From an uncultured Maribacter sp. (GTDB lineage Bacteria; Bacteroidota; Bacteroidia; Flavobacteriales; Flavobacteriaceae): 64,000 nt of DNA. Below, piece after piece: positions 1-8,370 of this stretch. The position numbers and the translations under genes were made by a program. The notes under the pieces were generated by a model. It was not told the origin of the DNA and did not search any database. It saw only the letters and a program-made list of their open reading frames with translations. The stretch is taken from contig NZ_CANMDU010000004.1 in assembly GCF_947496775.1 (NCBI RefSeq), forward strand, positions 1 to 64,000, given 5' to 3'. Numbering within the stretch: position 1 is the first letter of the stretch; each line of letters begins with the position of its first letter.

Positions 1-624
1 ACTGTAGTTAACAATATTGTTGTTAGCAATGGAAATGATGATGGTATCGAATTTTTTGGAGGTAGCGTTAATGTAACCAATGTTTACTGTGCTAATATTG
101 CTGATGACATGTTTGACTGGACTGGTGGTTATACTGGAACTATTACAAATGCTTTTGGTGTTCGTAATGATGGTTTTGATGCTGCTACTGACGACCCTAG
201 AGGTATTGAAGGTGATAGTAACTCTAGCGACGCAACTGCTGCTCCAATATCTACTCCAACATTAAACAATGTAACTATCTTAAACCTTAACCCTGATGTT
301 GCTCTTAAAGCTGGTGCAGAAATTAGAAGAGGTACAGAAGCTACAATTAATAATATTCTTTTCGCTGCTTACGGAAATGCTTCTTTTGGAAACAGAATAG
401 ATACTGCAGATGATAAAGGAAATGGCATATTAACTATTACAAATGCTACTGCTCAAGGTAACGTTGGTGATGATAAGGTTGGTGGTGCAATAACTGGTTC
501 TGTAGACCTAGTTACTGATGGTATTAGTGTGTCAGCAGATAATACTGTAGAAACAAAAGCTGGTGTTGGTGCTGATTTATCTGCATTTGATTGGGCTAAT
601 CAATCTTTCGTAGTAACTAAATAA
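1..624 (+). CDS. Surface beta-helix-like protein, C-terminal part (5' end outside window)
   Basis: Reading frame 1 is open from the first base, so this is the last 207 residues of a longer protein. It is rich in Asn, Asp, Gly, Thr and Val with short strand-turn periodicity, and contains DDGIEFFGGSVNVTN and a later DDMFDW. These phrases recur in a Bacteroidota family of secreted or lipid-anchored right-handed beta-helix proteins, sometimes misannotated as multidrug transporters. There is no T9SS sorting domain at the C-terminus; the protein stops at FVVTK. A strong hairpin terminator follows 30 bp downstream. Localisation at the cell surface is inferred from the family because the signal peptide is not in the window. 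The role is unknown. Confidence 0.7.
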   Translation, partial: TVVNNIVVSNGNDDGIEFFGGSVNVTNVYCANIADDMFDWTGGYTGTITNAFGVRNDGFDAATDDPRGIEGDSNSSDATAAPISTPTLNNVTILNLNPDVALKAGAEIRRGTEATINNILFAAYGNASFGNRIDTADDKGNGILTITNATAQGNVGDDKVGGAITGSVDLVTDGISVSADNTVETKAGVGADLSAFDWANQSFVVTK

Positions 625-652
625 TAAATACCTTAACAAAATAGATTGAATT

Positions 653-682
653 AATAGCCTCGCAATTGCGAGGCTATTTTTT
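653..682 (+). terminator. Rho-independent terminator of the beta-helix gene
   Basis: Perfect palindrome at 653-678 (core GCCTCGCAATTGCGAGGC) followed by a T run. It lies 30 bp after the stop of the preceding gene and separates it from the small T9SS genes. Confidence 0.9.
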
Positions 683-757
683 GTAATAAAAACTATTCAA
701 AAAGTAACTCTGCAAAATTTTTAAAGTAGGAAAAAGTGAACTTTATATCATTTTTTG

Positions 758-791
758 TGCATTTCATCGATCATTTTGCATTTCATCGATC
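758..791 (+). promoter_or_regulatory. Two direct repeats of TGCATTTCATCGATC upstream of the first T9SS mini-gene
   Basis: The 15-base sequence occurs exactly at 758-772 and 777-791, a 19-bp period. It sits about 50-80 bp upstream of a TATATTTG -7 box. A 13/14 match in inverted orientation lies at 1217-1230, upstream of the second mini-gene. The arrangement looks like an activator site, but no binding protein can be named. Confidence 0.5.
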
Positions 792-839
792 TTTTAACAA
801 TATCTGCTCTTACAAAAATTAAACAGGCATAAGAATTTA

Positions 840-847
840 TATATTTG
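840..847 (+). promoter_or_regulatory. -7 box (TATATTTG) of the first T9SS mini-gene
   Basis: Exact match to the Bacteroidota TAnnTTTG -7 element, 28 bp before the ATG at 875. No good -33 TTG is seen at the expected distance, consistent with activator dependence. Confidence 0.55.
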
Positions 848-874
848 TGGTATACCCTTTGCATAACATAACCT

Positions 875-1177
875 ATGAAACACTTTTACCTAATTATATC
901 TTTTCTTTTTATTTCTTTAACTTATGGGCAAAATAGTTCTGGGGATATTGATGGGTTTAAGTTATATCCAAATCCTGTAGTATCTGGCAAGGTATATGTG
1001 AGTACTTCTGCAAATGCACCAAAACAAATATTTATATATGATGTGTTTGGAACACAAATTCTAAAAACTACTATTTTAGGAAAAGAATTAAATTTAAGAA
1101 ACTTAGATGCGGGTGTTTATGTTCTACGTGTTTTTGAAAACAATAATGTTGCAACAAGAAAACTCATTATTAAATAA
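875..1177 (+). CDS. Stand-alone T9SS type A sorting-domain mini-protein
   Basis: 100 residues: a signal peptide (about 1-18, ending near TYGQ), roughly nine linker residues, then a complete type A T9SS C-terminal domain. Domain landmarks are KLYPNPV near residue 29, an IYDVFG strand, LDAGVYVL and the terminal RKLIIK. There is no cargo domain. In this secretion system the C-terminal domain is recognised by the outer-membrane machinery and normally removed by PorU-type processing, so the mature cargo would be only a very short peptide. A close paralogue follows at 1334. The ORF is intact, has its own -7 box and carries a repeated upstream box. The role is unknown. Confidence 0.85.
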   Translation: MKHFYLIISFLFISLTYGQNSSGDIDGFKLYPNPVVSGKVYVSTSANAPKQIFIYDVFGTQILKTTILGKELNLRNLDAGVYVLRVFENNNVATRKLIIK

Positions 1178-1216
1178 GAGTTTCTTTTTCTTTTTTACAG
1201 CTACACTACCTAAATC

Positions 1217-1230
1217 ATCGATGAAAAGCA
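1217..1230 (-). promoter_or_regulatory. Inverted copy of the TGC-TTTCATCGAT box upstream of the second T9SS mini-gene
   Basis: ATCGATGAAAAGCA is the reverse complement of the upstream box of the neighbouring paralogue with one mismatch in 14. It lies about 70 bp before a TATCTTTA -7-like element at 1301-1308. It suggests shared control of the two mini-genes. Confidence 0.4.
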
Positions 1231-1333
1231 CGCACTAATTCATTGACCTACAATTTATTGCGATTCACAACATTTTATAATACGATTTTACAAAATACTA
1301 TATCTTTATATTGTTGATCCCAAATCAATATTC

Positions 1334-1657
1334 ATGAAGAAAATCTACATAATACTACTTTTTCTGGCTAGTTATACCATTTCTGCCCAAGATGCTACGA
1401 AAATATCGGATATTCCAAATAGAGAAATTTCTGAATTTAAGTTATATCCTAATCCAGTTTTTAATGGGTTCGTTTATATTACAACCCAAAATAATGAAGA
1501 GAAAGAAATAATTATTTATGATGTCTTTGGAGAAATAGTTCTTATGGACCGAATTAAAAATAAACGTTTGGATATTTCCAGATTAATTTCTGGAGTATAT
1601 GTGGTTACCGTTACCGAAAATAAAAAATCTATTAGTAGAAAATTGGTAGTAAAATAA
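1334..1657 (+). CDS. Second stand-alone T9SS type A sorting-domain mini-protein
   Basis: 107 residues with the same plan as its upstream neighbour: signal peptide to about residue 18 (ISAQ), a linker of about 15 residues, then a full type A C-terminal domain (KLYPNPV, IIIYDVFGE, LISGVYVVTV, RKLVVK). The two proteins align along their whole length and look like a tandem duplication. The linkers diverge while the sorting domain is kept. A TATCTTTA element at 1301-1308 is a plausible -7 box. No other domain is present and the function is not known. Alternatives are a decoy substrate of T9SS or a secreted peptide precursor. Confidence 0.85.
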   Translation: MKKIYIILLFLASYTISAQDATKISDIPNREISEFKLYPNPVFNGFVYITTQNNEEKEIIIYDVFGEIVLMDRIKNKRLDISRLISGVYVVTVTENKKSISRKLVVK

Positions 1658-1726
1658 ATTACTCTAAAAACTAAGTTACCAGTAGATACATTCCATTTAA
1701 TCTCTTATTTACAGCTTAATTTTGGT

Positions 1727-1734
1727 TACTTTTG
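1727..1734 (+). promoter_or_regulatory. -7 box (TACTTTTG) of the LuxE-like gene
   Basis: Exact TAnnTTTG match about 104 bp before the ATG at 1838, giving an unusually long 5' leader for this lineage. The leader holds hairpins ATTAG-AAA-CTAAT (1775-1787) and TCGAGAT/ATCTCGA (1795-1801 with 1820-1826). Confidence 0.5.
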
Positions 1735-1837
1735 TTACCGTAAACTACCTTGGAGGCATACCCGAGAGGCGTTCATTAGAAACTAATTTTTATTTCGAGA
1801 TAAGCCTTGGTGCATTTTAATCTCGATTATAGAGTAA

Positions 1838-2818
1838 ATGGTAAACACTCAAAAAATATTTAACATTAAAACTAAGGCAGAATTTAATGCTTTGGCTCTG
1901 CAAACTTTTAAGCATCAATTCAAAACAAATATGGTGTATAAAGAGTTCTGTAAACACTTAGGAAAAAACCCTATAAATGTTAATAGTATTGAAAAAATTC
2001 CTTTTATTCCTATTGATTTTTTTAAATCAAAAATTATCCTTTCTGACAAAGAAAAAGCAGAAACCATTTTTACAAGTAGCGGCACTACTGGATCCGTAAC
2101 AAGTAAACATTATGTAAGCAATATAAACTTATATAAAGAAAGTTATATAAAGGCATTTAGATACTTTTATGGTCATGAGGAAGACTATTGCGTTTTAGCC
2201 TTGCTACCTTCTTACCTAGAACGTCAAGGTTCTTCTTTAATTTATATGGTCAATGATTTAATTGATAAAAGCTCGCATCCCGAAAGTGGATTTTTCTTAA
2301 AGGATACGAATACTTTAATTACTACCTTAAAAAAACTGGAGGCTGCAAAAACCAAAACACTTTTAATAGGTGTTTCTTTTGCTTTGTTAGATTTGATTGA
2401 GGAAACACATTTAAATCTAAAAAACACCATTGTAATGGAAACTGGAGGTATGAAAGGAAGGCGTAAAGAAATGATTCGCGAAGAATTACATGATACCCTT
2501 AAAAATGGACTTGGAGTTTCTAAGATTCATTCTGAATATGGAATGACAGAGCTTTTATCACAGGCTTATTCCAAAGGTGATGGTATATTCCATTGTCCTC
2601 CTTGGATGAAAGTTCTAACACGAGATACAGAAGATCCCCTAAGCATACAAGAATACGGTAAAACTGGTGGTGTTAATGTAATAGATTTAGCAAATGTAAA
2701 TTCCTGTTCTTTTATAGCAACGCAAGACCTTGGTAAAATTTATGAAGATGATAGTTTTGAAATTCTTGGTCGTTTTGACCATTCTGATATTCGCGGCTGT
2801 AATTTATTAGTACTCTAA
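1838..2818 (+). CDS. LuxE-family acyl transferase / acyl-protein synthetase-like protein
   Basis: 326 residues. It carries an adenylate-forming type phosphate loop TSSGTTG (residues 79-85) followed by Lys90, and a later SEYGMTELLSQAY, which is the position of the A5-like motif. These are features of the LuxE/acyl-activating fold, in which a carboxylic acid is activated with ATP and passed to a protein cysteine. The natural acyl substrate cannot be deduced. No luxC, luxD or luciferase genes are nearby, so this is not a bioluminescence operon. Such stand-alone LuxE-like genes are common in Bacteroidota. It has its own predicted promoter and a hairpin-rich leader of about 100 bases, and is convergent with the next gene. 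Confidence 0.8.
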   Translation: MVNTQKIFNIKTKAEFNALALQTFKHQFKTNMVYKEFCKHLGKNPINVNSIEKIPFIPIDFFKSKIILSDKEKAETIFTSSGTTGSVTSKHYVSNINLYKESYIKAFRYFYGHEEDYCVLALLPSYLERQGSSLIYMVNDLIDKSSHPESGFFLKDTNTLITTLKKLEAAKTKTLLIGVSFALLDLIEETHLNLKNTIVMETGGMKGRRKEMIREELHDTLKNGLGVSKIHSEYGMTELLSQAYSKGDGIFHCPPWMKVLTRDTEDPLSIQEYGKTGGVNVIDLANVNSCSFIATQDLGKIYEDDSFEILGRFDHSDIRGCNLLVL

Positions 2819-2820
2819 AG

Positions 2821-3261
2821 TTACTTTTTTAACTGTTTATATTCTAATTCAGGGCCATCACAAATATTCCAATTCCCTTTTAGGACATCCCCTTTCGAAA
2901 AAAACAATTGCTCTTTATCATTTCCAGAACAACTGGCTATAAGTTCTTTCCCTTTTGAATAGGTCAATTCTAAGTATTCTTGTTCATTAAATGTTTCGGT
3001 AATATAGGTTCCAGAAGCTTCTTTTACCTCTCCTCCTATATCTCTAGATTTAATAAAAGTAGCATTAGAGTTAAAAATATAATATTCCTGCCATTCCATA
3101 TCGGCACCAGTAGTTTCTGTACCCGTAAAGCTTCCAGTCATTTTTACAAGCTCCCATTTTTGGGAATTAACGTCTAAAACAGGGATGTTTTCTTCCTCAT
3201 TGTTACTACAAGAAATAAACATAAACATTAATAAAACTGAATATAAAACTCTAATTTCCAA
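2821..3261 (-). CDS. Lipocalin-like lipoprotein of unknown function
   Basis: 146 residues with a lipoprotein signal peptide (lipobox FISC, Cys about 18), an acidic stretch, then a region with W-E-L-V-K, TFIKSRDI, SGTYI and LELTYSKG. This strand pattern resembles the small lipocalin-like lipoproteins of Bacteroidota. The mature protein has two further cysteines (SCSGN and NICDGP). It ends 3 bp from the stop of the convergent acyltransferase and starts 45 bp from the stop of tyrS, with which it may be co-transcribed. The role is unknown. Confidence 0.6.
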   Translation of the reverse strand: MEIRVLYSVLLMFMFISCSNNEEENIPVLDVNSQKWELVKMTGSFTGTETTGADMEWQEYYIFNSNATFIKSRDIGGEVKEASGTYITETFNEQEYLELTYSKGKELIASCSGNDKEQLFFSKGDVLKGNWNICDGPELEYKQLKK

Positions 3262-3306
3262 TATCTTTATTTAAAGCTAAGATGTATAAATCTAATTTTA
3301 GTTGCG

Positions 3307-4602
3307 TTACTTAATTACAAGTACAAAATAGTTTTTCTTCCCTCTTTGCAAAAGAACAAACTTATCATTGATTAAATCTGCCTTTGTAATAGTATAATCT
3401 TCTTTTACCTTTTCCTTATTTACAGAAATAGAATTTTGCTTTAGCTCTCTTCTTGCCTCTCCATTAGAACCTAAAAATCCTGTTTTAGCGGCTAATGCAC
3501 CAATCATATCTATGCCTTGCTCTATTTCAGATGCAGAAATTTCTGCTTGTGGCACTCCTTCAAAAACATCTAAAAAAGTTTTTTCATCCAACTTTTTTAA
3601 ATCTTCCGAAGTAGATTTTCCAAATAAAATAGAACTGGCTTTTAATGCATTATCTAAATCTTCTTGCGAATGCACAGCAATAGTAATTTCTTCTGCTAAC
3701 CTTTTTTGCAATAAACGCATATGCGGGGCTTCGTGGTGTTCTTTAACCAAAGCCACAATCTCTTCTTTAGAAATAAAAGTGAATATTTTTATATACTTCT
3801 CTGCATCTGCATCTGATGTATTTAACCAATACTGGTAAAACTTGTACGGAGAAGTTCTATTCGCATCTAACCAAACATTTCCTCCTTCAGTCTTTCCAAA
3901 TTTTGTTCCATCTGCCTTTGTTATTAAGGGGCAGGTAAGTGCATAACCTTTACCACCACCTATTCTTCTTATAAGTTCTGTTCCTGTAGTAATATTTCCC
4001 CATTGGTCACTACCACCCATTTGTAATGTACAATTATACTCTTTAAAAAGGTGTAGAAAATCGTACCCTTGAACCATCTGGTAGGTAAACTCCGTAAAAG
4101 ACATACCTTCTTTAGCTTCTGATGAAAGTCTCTTTTTTACAGAATCTTTTGCCATCATATAATTTACCGTAATATGTTTACCCACATCACGAATAAATTC
4201 AAGGAATGAAAAATCTTTCATCCAATCGTAGTTATTTACTAGCACAGCTGCATTTTCGGCATCACTCTTAAAATCTAAAAATCGCGATAGTTGTTCTTGT
4301 AAACCCTCTTGGTTATGGCGTAAAGTTGCTTCATCCAAAAGGTTTCGTTCTGCAGATTTTCCAGAAGGATCCCCAATCATACCGGTAGCACCACCAATTA
4401 AAGCATACGGTTTATGCCCTGCCAATTGAAAGTGCTTTAACATCATTACACCTACCAAATGACCAATATGTAAAGAATCTGCTGTTGGATCAATACCTAC
4501 ATACGCAGACTGCATTCCAGACAATAAATGTTCTTCTGTTCCCGGCATTGCATCATGCAACATTCCTCGCCATTTTAATTCTTCTACAAAATTGGTAGCC
4601 AT
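3307..4602 (-). CDS. tyrS: Tyrosyl-tRNA synthetase
   Basis: 431 residues from the ATG at 4602 ([15 protein letters not shown]). An in-frame extension to 4659 exists but adds 19 residues not typical of the family. It charges tRNA-Tyr in the cytoplasm. Class I signatures are HIGH at residues 45-48 and KFGKT at 234-238, the latter being the bacterial TyrRS version of KMSKS. The tyrosine-pocket segment GGSDQWGN is at 197-203. The C-terminal 60 residues look like the S4-type RNA-binding domain ([16 protein letters not shown]). Length is normal for the family. Confidence 0.97.
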   Translation of the reverse strand: MATNFVEELKWRGMLHDAMPGTEEHLLSGMQSAYVGIDPTADSLHIGHLVGVMMLKHFQLAGHKPYALIGGATGMIGDPSGKSAERNLLDEATLRHNQEGLQEQLSRFLDFKSDAENAAVLVNNYDWMKDFSFLEFIRDVGKHITVNYMMAKDSVKKRLSSEAKEGMSFTEFTYQMVQGYDFLHLFKEYNCTLQMGGSDQWGNITTGTELIRRIGGGKGYALTCPLITKADGTKFGKTEGGNVWLDANRTSPYKFYQYWLNTSDADAEKYIKIFTFISKEEIVALVKEHHEAPHMRLLQKRLAEEITIAVHSQEDLDNALKASSILFGKSTSEDLKKLDEKTFLDVFEGVPQAEISASEIEQGIDMIGALAAKTGFLGSNGEARRELKQNSISVNKEKVKEDYTITKADLINDKFVLLQRGKKNYFVLVIK

Positions 4603-4763
4603 TGTTTTTTTATTTTCAATAATAAGATGCAAATATAAAAGGAATTCGTTCATTCTCATATCTACAAATACATTCTTATTATCTCTTGCCTCATAAAAAT
4701 AGAAAATCAGAAAAATTATAAGCTAGAATACAGATTGTACCTAGCTTTTGTTACATTTGGAAT

Positions 4764-5768
4764 ATGGTTCTTGTTACTGGCGGTACTGGTTTAGTTGGGT
4801 CACATCTTCTTCTGCAATTAGTACAGAAAGAAACCCCTGTAAAAGCAATTTACAGACAAGGAAGTAATCTAAAGCGTGTAAAAACCATCTTTTCTTATTA
4901 TGCTAGTAACCCACAAGAATTATTTGACAAAATAAAGTGGATAGAGGCAGATTTATTAGATGTTCCTGCTCTAGAAACCGCTTTTTTGAATGTAGAGTAT
5001 GTTTATCATGCCGCAGCATTTATATCTTTTAATCCAAAAGATTATACGGTATTAAAAAATATTAATGTAACTGGTACAGCTAACATTGTAAACCTTTGTA
5101 TTGCAAATAAAATTACAAAATTAGCTTATGTAAGTACCATTGGTACTATTGGTAAAAGTTATCCTAACCAATTAGCTACAGAAAAAAATGAATGGAAAGA
5201 AAACCATGTAAATGTTTATGCACTTACCAAATACAAAGCAGAGTTAGAAGTTTGGAGAGCTTCGCAAGAAAATGTCCCTGTTGTAATTATTAATCCTGGT
5301 GTAATTGTTGGTCCTGGCTTTTGGGGTCGTGGGAGTGGTGCCTTATTTACGACAGCTAAAAAAGGATATTCCTATTACCCCCCTGGCGGAACAGGTTTTG
5401 TTTCTATTGATGACGTAATACATACCCTTATTGGCTTAATGCATTCTGATATAATAAATCAACGTTTTATTACGGTGTCTGATAATTTAAGTTTTAAAGA
5501 AATTCTATGTCTTATTGCTCCTAAACTTGGAAAAAAGAGCCCCAAAAGAGAACTTAAGTTTTGGCAATTACGAATAGGTAGGTATGGAGATTGGTTATTA
5601 AACGTATTCACGCAAAAAGGAAGGCGAATTACTAAAAACTCCATTCACTCCTTAAAAAATAGAGAGTTTTACTCTTCCGAAAAAATAAAAACTACTTTAC
5701 CTTATTCGTTTTCTAACTTAGAAAAGTCTATTGAAAAATGCTGTTCTATTTTTTTGGAGGAGAATTAG
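4764..5768 (+). CDS. NAD(P)-dependent epimerase/dehydratase (extended SDR)
   Basis: 334 residues. The N-terminal nucleotide-binding motif is TGGTGLVG (5-12), Asp63 follows in EADLLD, and the catalytic YxxxK is Tyr152/Lys156 (YALTKYKAE) after the STIGTIG active-site serine/threonine region. This is the extended short-chain dehydrogenase/reductase fold, as in dihydroflavonol reductase-like or nucleotide-sugar epimerase proteins. The substrate is not predictable. The coding region overlaps the 3' end of the convergent DUF4296 lipoprotein gene by 23 bp, so the two mRNAs have complementary ends. Confidence 0.88.
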   Translation: MVLVTGGTGLVGSHLLLQLVQKETPVKAIYRQGSNLKRVKTIFSYYASNPQELFDKIKWIEADLLDVPALETAFLNVEYVYHAAAFISFNPKDYTVLKNINVTGTANIVNLCIANKITKLAYVSTIGTIGKSYPNQLATEKNEWKENHVNVYALTKYKAELEVWRASQENVPVVIINPGVIVGPGFWGRGSGALFTTAKKGYSYYPPGGTGFVSIDDVIHTLIGLMHSDIINQRFITVSDNLSFKEILCLIAPKLGKKSPKRELKFWQLRIGRYGDWLLNVFTQKGRRITKNSIHSLKNREFYSSEKIKTTLPYSFSNLEKSIEKCCSIFLEEN

Positions 5769-6168
5769 TACCTTTTTTAGGTTTATTTTTCGAGGTAGCT
5801 TTCTTCGCTTTCTTAAGACTATCCTGCATTTTTTTTAACTCACTTGCCACTTTTTTTTCTATATATAATAATGTGTCTATTTCTTCATAAATAGATTCGT
5901 ACACATCTGGTTTAGATGCATAGTATTTATCACTTAATACAAATTGTAAACTATCTATATTAAATTTTTTAAATACATAAGCTGTAGGATCTATTTTATT
6001 ATCTTGAAACTTAGTAATATTCGTATTTTTAGCGGCATTTACAATGGCCATTTCTTTAAGAATTTCTACCATTTTATCTTTAGAAATAAGATTCTCTGGT
6101 TTCTCAATTAGTGGTTCATTACAAGCAACAAATAAGATAAACATTATTAAGACTCCCGATTTTCTCAT
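5746..6168 (-). CDS. DUF4296-type lipoprotein
   Basis: 140 residues. Lipoprotein signal peptide with lipobox FVAC (Cys16), then the conserved DUF4296 stretch (MVEILKEMAIVNAAK, a Phe/Tyr-rich middle with YYASKPDVYESIYEEID) and a Lys/Ser-rich tail. Family members are found only in Bacteroidota and have no assigned function; a periplasmic lipid-anchored location is inferred. It lies 3 bp downstream of the dihydroorotase gene and is probably in the same transcript. Its 3' end overlaps the SDR gene on the other strand. Confidence 0.75.
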   Translation of the reverse strand: MRKSGVLIMFILFVACNEPLIEKPENLISKDKMVEILKEMAIVNAAKNTNITKFQDNKIDPTAYVFKKFNIDSLQFVLSDKYYASKPDVYESIYEEIDTLLYIEKKVASELKKMQDSLKKAKKATSKNKPKKGTNSPPKK

Positions 6169-6171
6169 AAC

Positions 6172-7506
6172 TTACCTATTAAATGTTAGTCTTTTTGCAT
6201 TGCGTTTTTCAGAAAAATTTCCATTTTCATAAGCCAAATGACCGTTAACGAAAGTATGTGTTACTCTACTATCAAAAGTATCTCCCTGGAAAGGAGACCA
6301 ACCACACATATAAGCAATATTCTCTTTAGTTACTTTCCAAGTATCATTAGTATTTACTACAACTAAATCTGCATAATACCCCTCTCTTACAAATCCTCGT
6401 TTTTCAATTTCGAATAATATTGCTGGATTATGACACATTTTTTCAGCAATCTTTTCTAAAGAAATAACCCCTTCTTTATACTTTTGCAACAATGCTGGTA
6501 AAGCATGTTGCACTAATGGCCCGCCAGATGGGGCTTTAGTATATACATTATCTTTTTCTTCAAAGGTATGTGGAGCGTGGTCCGTAGCAATTACATCAAT
6601 GCGATTATCTAATAGTGCTTTCCACAAAGCTTCTCTATCTGTAGCTTTTTTAACGGCGGGGTTCCATTTTATTAATGTTCCTTTAGTCTGGTAGTCTTCT
6701 TCAGCAAACCAAAGGTGGTGCACACAAACCTCAGCAGTAATTTTTTTCTGTTCTAATGGAATATCGTTTCGAAATAAATCCATTTCCTTTGCTGTAGAAA
6801 CATGAAAAACATGAAACCTTGCTCCTGTTTTCTTTGCCAGAGCAATTGCTTTAGAGGAAGATATATAACATGCTTCTTCACTGCGTATCAGTGGGTGATT
6901 CTTTATAGGAATATCATCTCCAAATTCTTCTTTATATTTTGCTAAATTTTCGCGTATGGTTTGTTCATCCTCACAATGCGCAGAAATTACCATTTCTGTA
7001 TTATTAAAAATACTTTCTATTACTTGCTCATTGTCAACAAGCATATTTCCTGTAGAGGAGCCTAAAAACAGTTTTACACCGGAACATGCATTTTTATCTA
7101 ACTTCTTTATTTCTTCTAGATTATCATTAGTTCCTCCAAACAAAAAAGAATAGTTAGCATAGGAACTATCTTTTGCCATTGCAAATTTAGCTTCTAGTTT
7201 TTCTATAGTAGTAGTTTGCGGATTGGTATTAGGCTGTTCCATATAGGTAGTAATTCCGCCTGCAACAGCAGCTCTACTCTCCGAGGCAATATTTCCTTTA
7301 TGGGTTAATCCTGGTTCTCTAAAATGTACTTGATCGTCTATAACTCCTGGAAAAACATAATTTCCGTTCACGTCTATAACTTTAGCTGTAGCATCGCTAA
7401 GGTCTTTTCCAATCTTTACTATAATATCGTCTTGTATAAGAATATCGTTTTCTACAATAGTATTCTCATTTACAATTTTGGCATTCTTTACTAATACTTT
7501 ACCCAT
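6172..7506 (-). CDS. pyrC: Dihydroorotase (type I-like amidohydrolase)
   Basis: 444 residues. It would catalyse ring closure of carbamoyl-aspartate to dihydroorotate in pyrimidine synthesis. Visible signatures: FREPGLTHKG after the first metal motif (60-71), PNTNP (92-96), a lysine in SGVKLFLGSS (Lys145) at the carboxylated-lysine position, AHCED (His177), HVFHVS, and the ATDHAPH block. The first metal motif reads D-D-Q-V-H rather than the usual D-x-H-x-H, so one expected His ligand (residue 59) is Gln. That could be a lineage variation or could reduce activity. The gene starts 2 bp after the upstream mannosyltransferase gene, suggesting one operon with it and the DUF4296 gene. Confidence 0.88.
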   Translation of the reverse strand: MGKVLVKNAKIVNENTIVENDILIQDDIIVKIGKDLSDATAKVIDVNGNYVFPGVIDDQVHFREPGLTHKGNIASESRAAVAGGITTYMEQPNTNPQTTTIEKLEAKFAMAKDSSYANYSFLFGGTNDNLEEIKKLDKNACSGVKLFLGSSTGNMLVDNEQVIESIFNNTEMVISAHCEDEQTIRENLAKYKEEFGDDIPIKNHPLIRSEEACYISSSKAIALAKKTGARFHVFHVSTAKEMDLFRNDIPLEQKKITAEVCVHHLWFAEEDYQTKGTLIKWNPAVKKATDREALWKALLDNRIDVIATDHAPHTFEEKDNVYTKAPSGGPLVQHALPALLQKYKEGVISLEKIAEKMCHNPAILFEIEKRGFVREGYYADLVVVNTNDTWKVTKENIAYMCGWSPFQGDTFDSRVTHTFVNGHLAYENGNFSEKRNAKRLTFNR

Positions 7507-7508
7507 AC

Positions 7509-8237
7509 TTAAAACTTATTTTTTTGAAAAAGGCTTCTAAATTTCATTGCTAAAACACCAAAAACTGCTTCTTTTATTATAGAACCACTCATTTTAGACT
7601 TTCCTTTTACTCTATCTCTAAAAACAATAGACACTTCTTCTATACTATATTTTTGCAGATATGCTCTAAACTTCATCTCTATTTGAAAAGCATATCCTAT
7701 AAACCGAACAGAGTCTAATCTTATATTTTCTAAAACATATCTCCTATAACAAACAAAACCGGCAGTAGGATCATGTACTCGCATTCCTGTAATCATTTTT
7801 ACATAAAAAGACGCACCATAAGATAAAAGAACTCTGTATAATGGCCAGTCTACCACATTAACTCCTTTTGTATAACGAGAACCTACAGAAACGTCGGCTC
7901 CATTATAACACGCCTCATACAGTCTTACTAAATCCGTTGGTGTATGCGAAAAATCGGCATCCATCTCAAAAATATAATCATACTTTTTAGCAATTGCCCA
8001 TTTAAAACCGTGAATATATGCTGTTCCAAGACCAGATTTTTCTTCTCTTACTTCAATAAAAAGTTTATCTACAAAAACCTTTTGTAAAGCATATACCGCT
8101 TGTGCTGTTCCATCGGGAGAATTGTCATCTACTATTAAAACATGAAAATCTTTTTCTAGAGCAAATACAGCTTGTATTATGGCCTCTATATTTTCAATCT
8201 CGTTAAAAGTAGGGATTATGACTAAACGATCTGACAT
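7509..8237 (-). CDS. Polyprenol-phosphate mannosyltransferase-like GT2 glycosyltransferase
   Basis: 242 residues, a single GT-A domain with no trailing membrane segment. Motifs: IPTFNEIENI at the N-terminus, the UDP/GDP-binding VDDNSPDGTA (36-45), the DxD-like EMDADFSH and the acceptor-side RDRVKGKSKMSG. These are characteristic of dolichol- or polyprenol-phosphate mannose synthases, which transfer mannose (or another sugar) from a nucleotide donor to a lipid carrier on the inner face of the membrane. A divergent membrane glycosyltransferase at 8371, a type that uses lipid-linked sugars, is a natural partner. Sugar identity is not proven. Confidence 0.88.
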   Translation of the reverse strand: MSDRLVIIPTFNEIENIEAIIQAVFALEKDFHVLIVDDNSPDGTAQAVYALQKVFVDKLFIEVREEKSGLGTAYIHGFKWAIAKKYDYIFEMDADFSHTPTDLVRLYEACYNGADVSVGSRYTKGVNVVDWPLYRVLLSYGASFYVKMITGMRVHDPTAGFVCYRRYVLENIRLDSVRFIGYAFQIEMKFRAYLQKYSIEEVSIVFRDRVKGKSKMSGSIIKEAVFGVLAMKFRSLFQKNKF

Positions 8238-8370
8238 GGAACTCTTTTGAATTTTAACAAAAATAGTGTTTTAAAATCTGTAGAAAAATGACATTTTAGT
8301 ATTTATGCTTTTTTTAAAAAGAAAGTTACGAAGTAGAATTCGTAATTTTGGCATCAATTAAATCTTAAAA

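Noticed and set aside
1741-1837. Possible tRNA or known riboswitch in the LuxE leader
   Set aside because: No acceptor stem, T-loop or anticodon arm, and no match to remembered aptamer cores. Only short hairpins remain.
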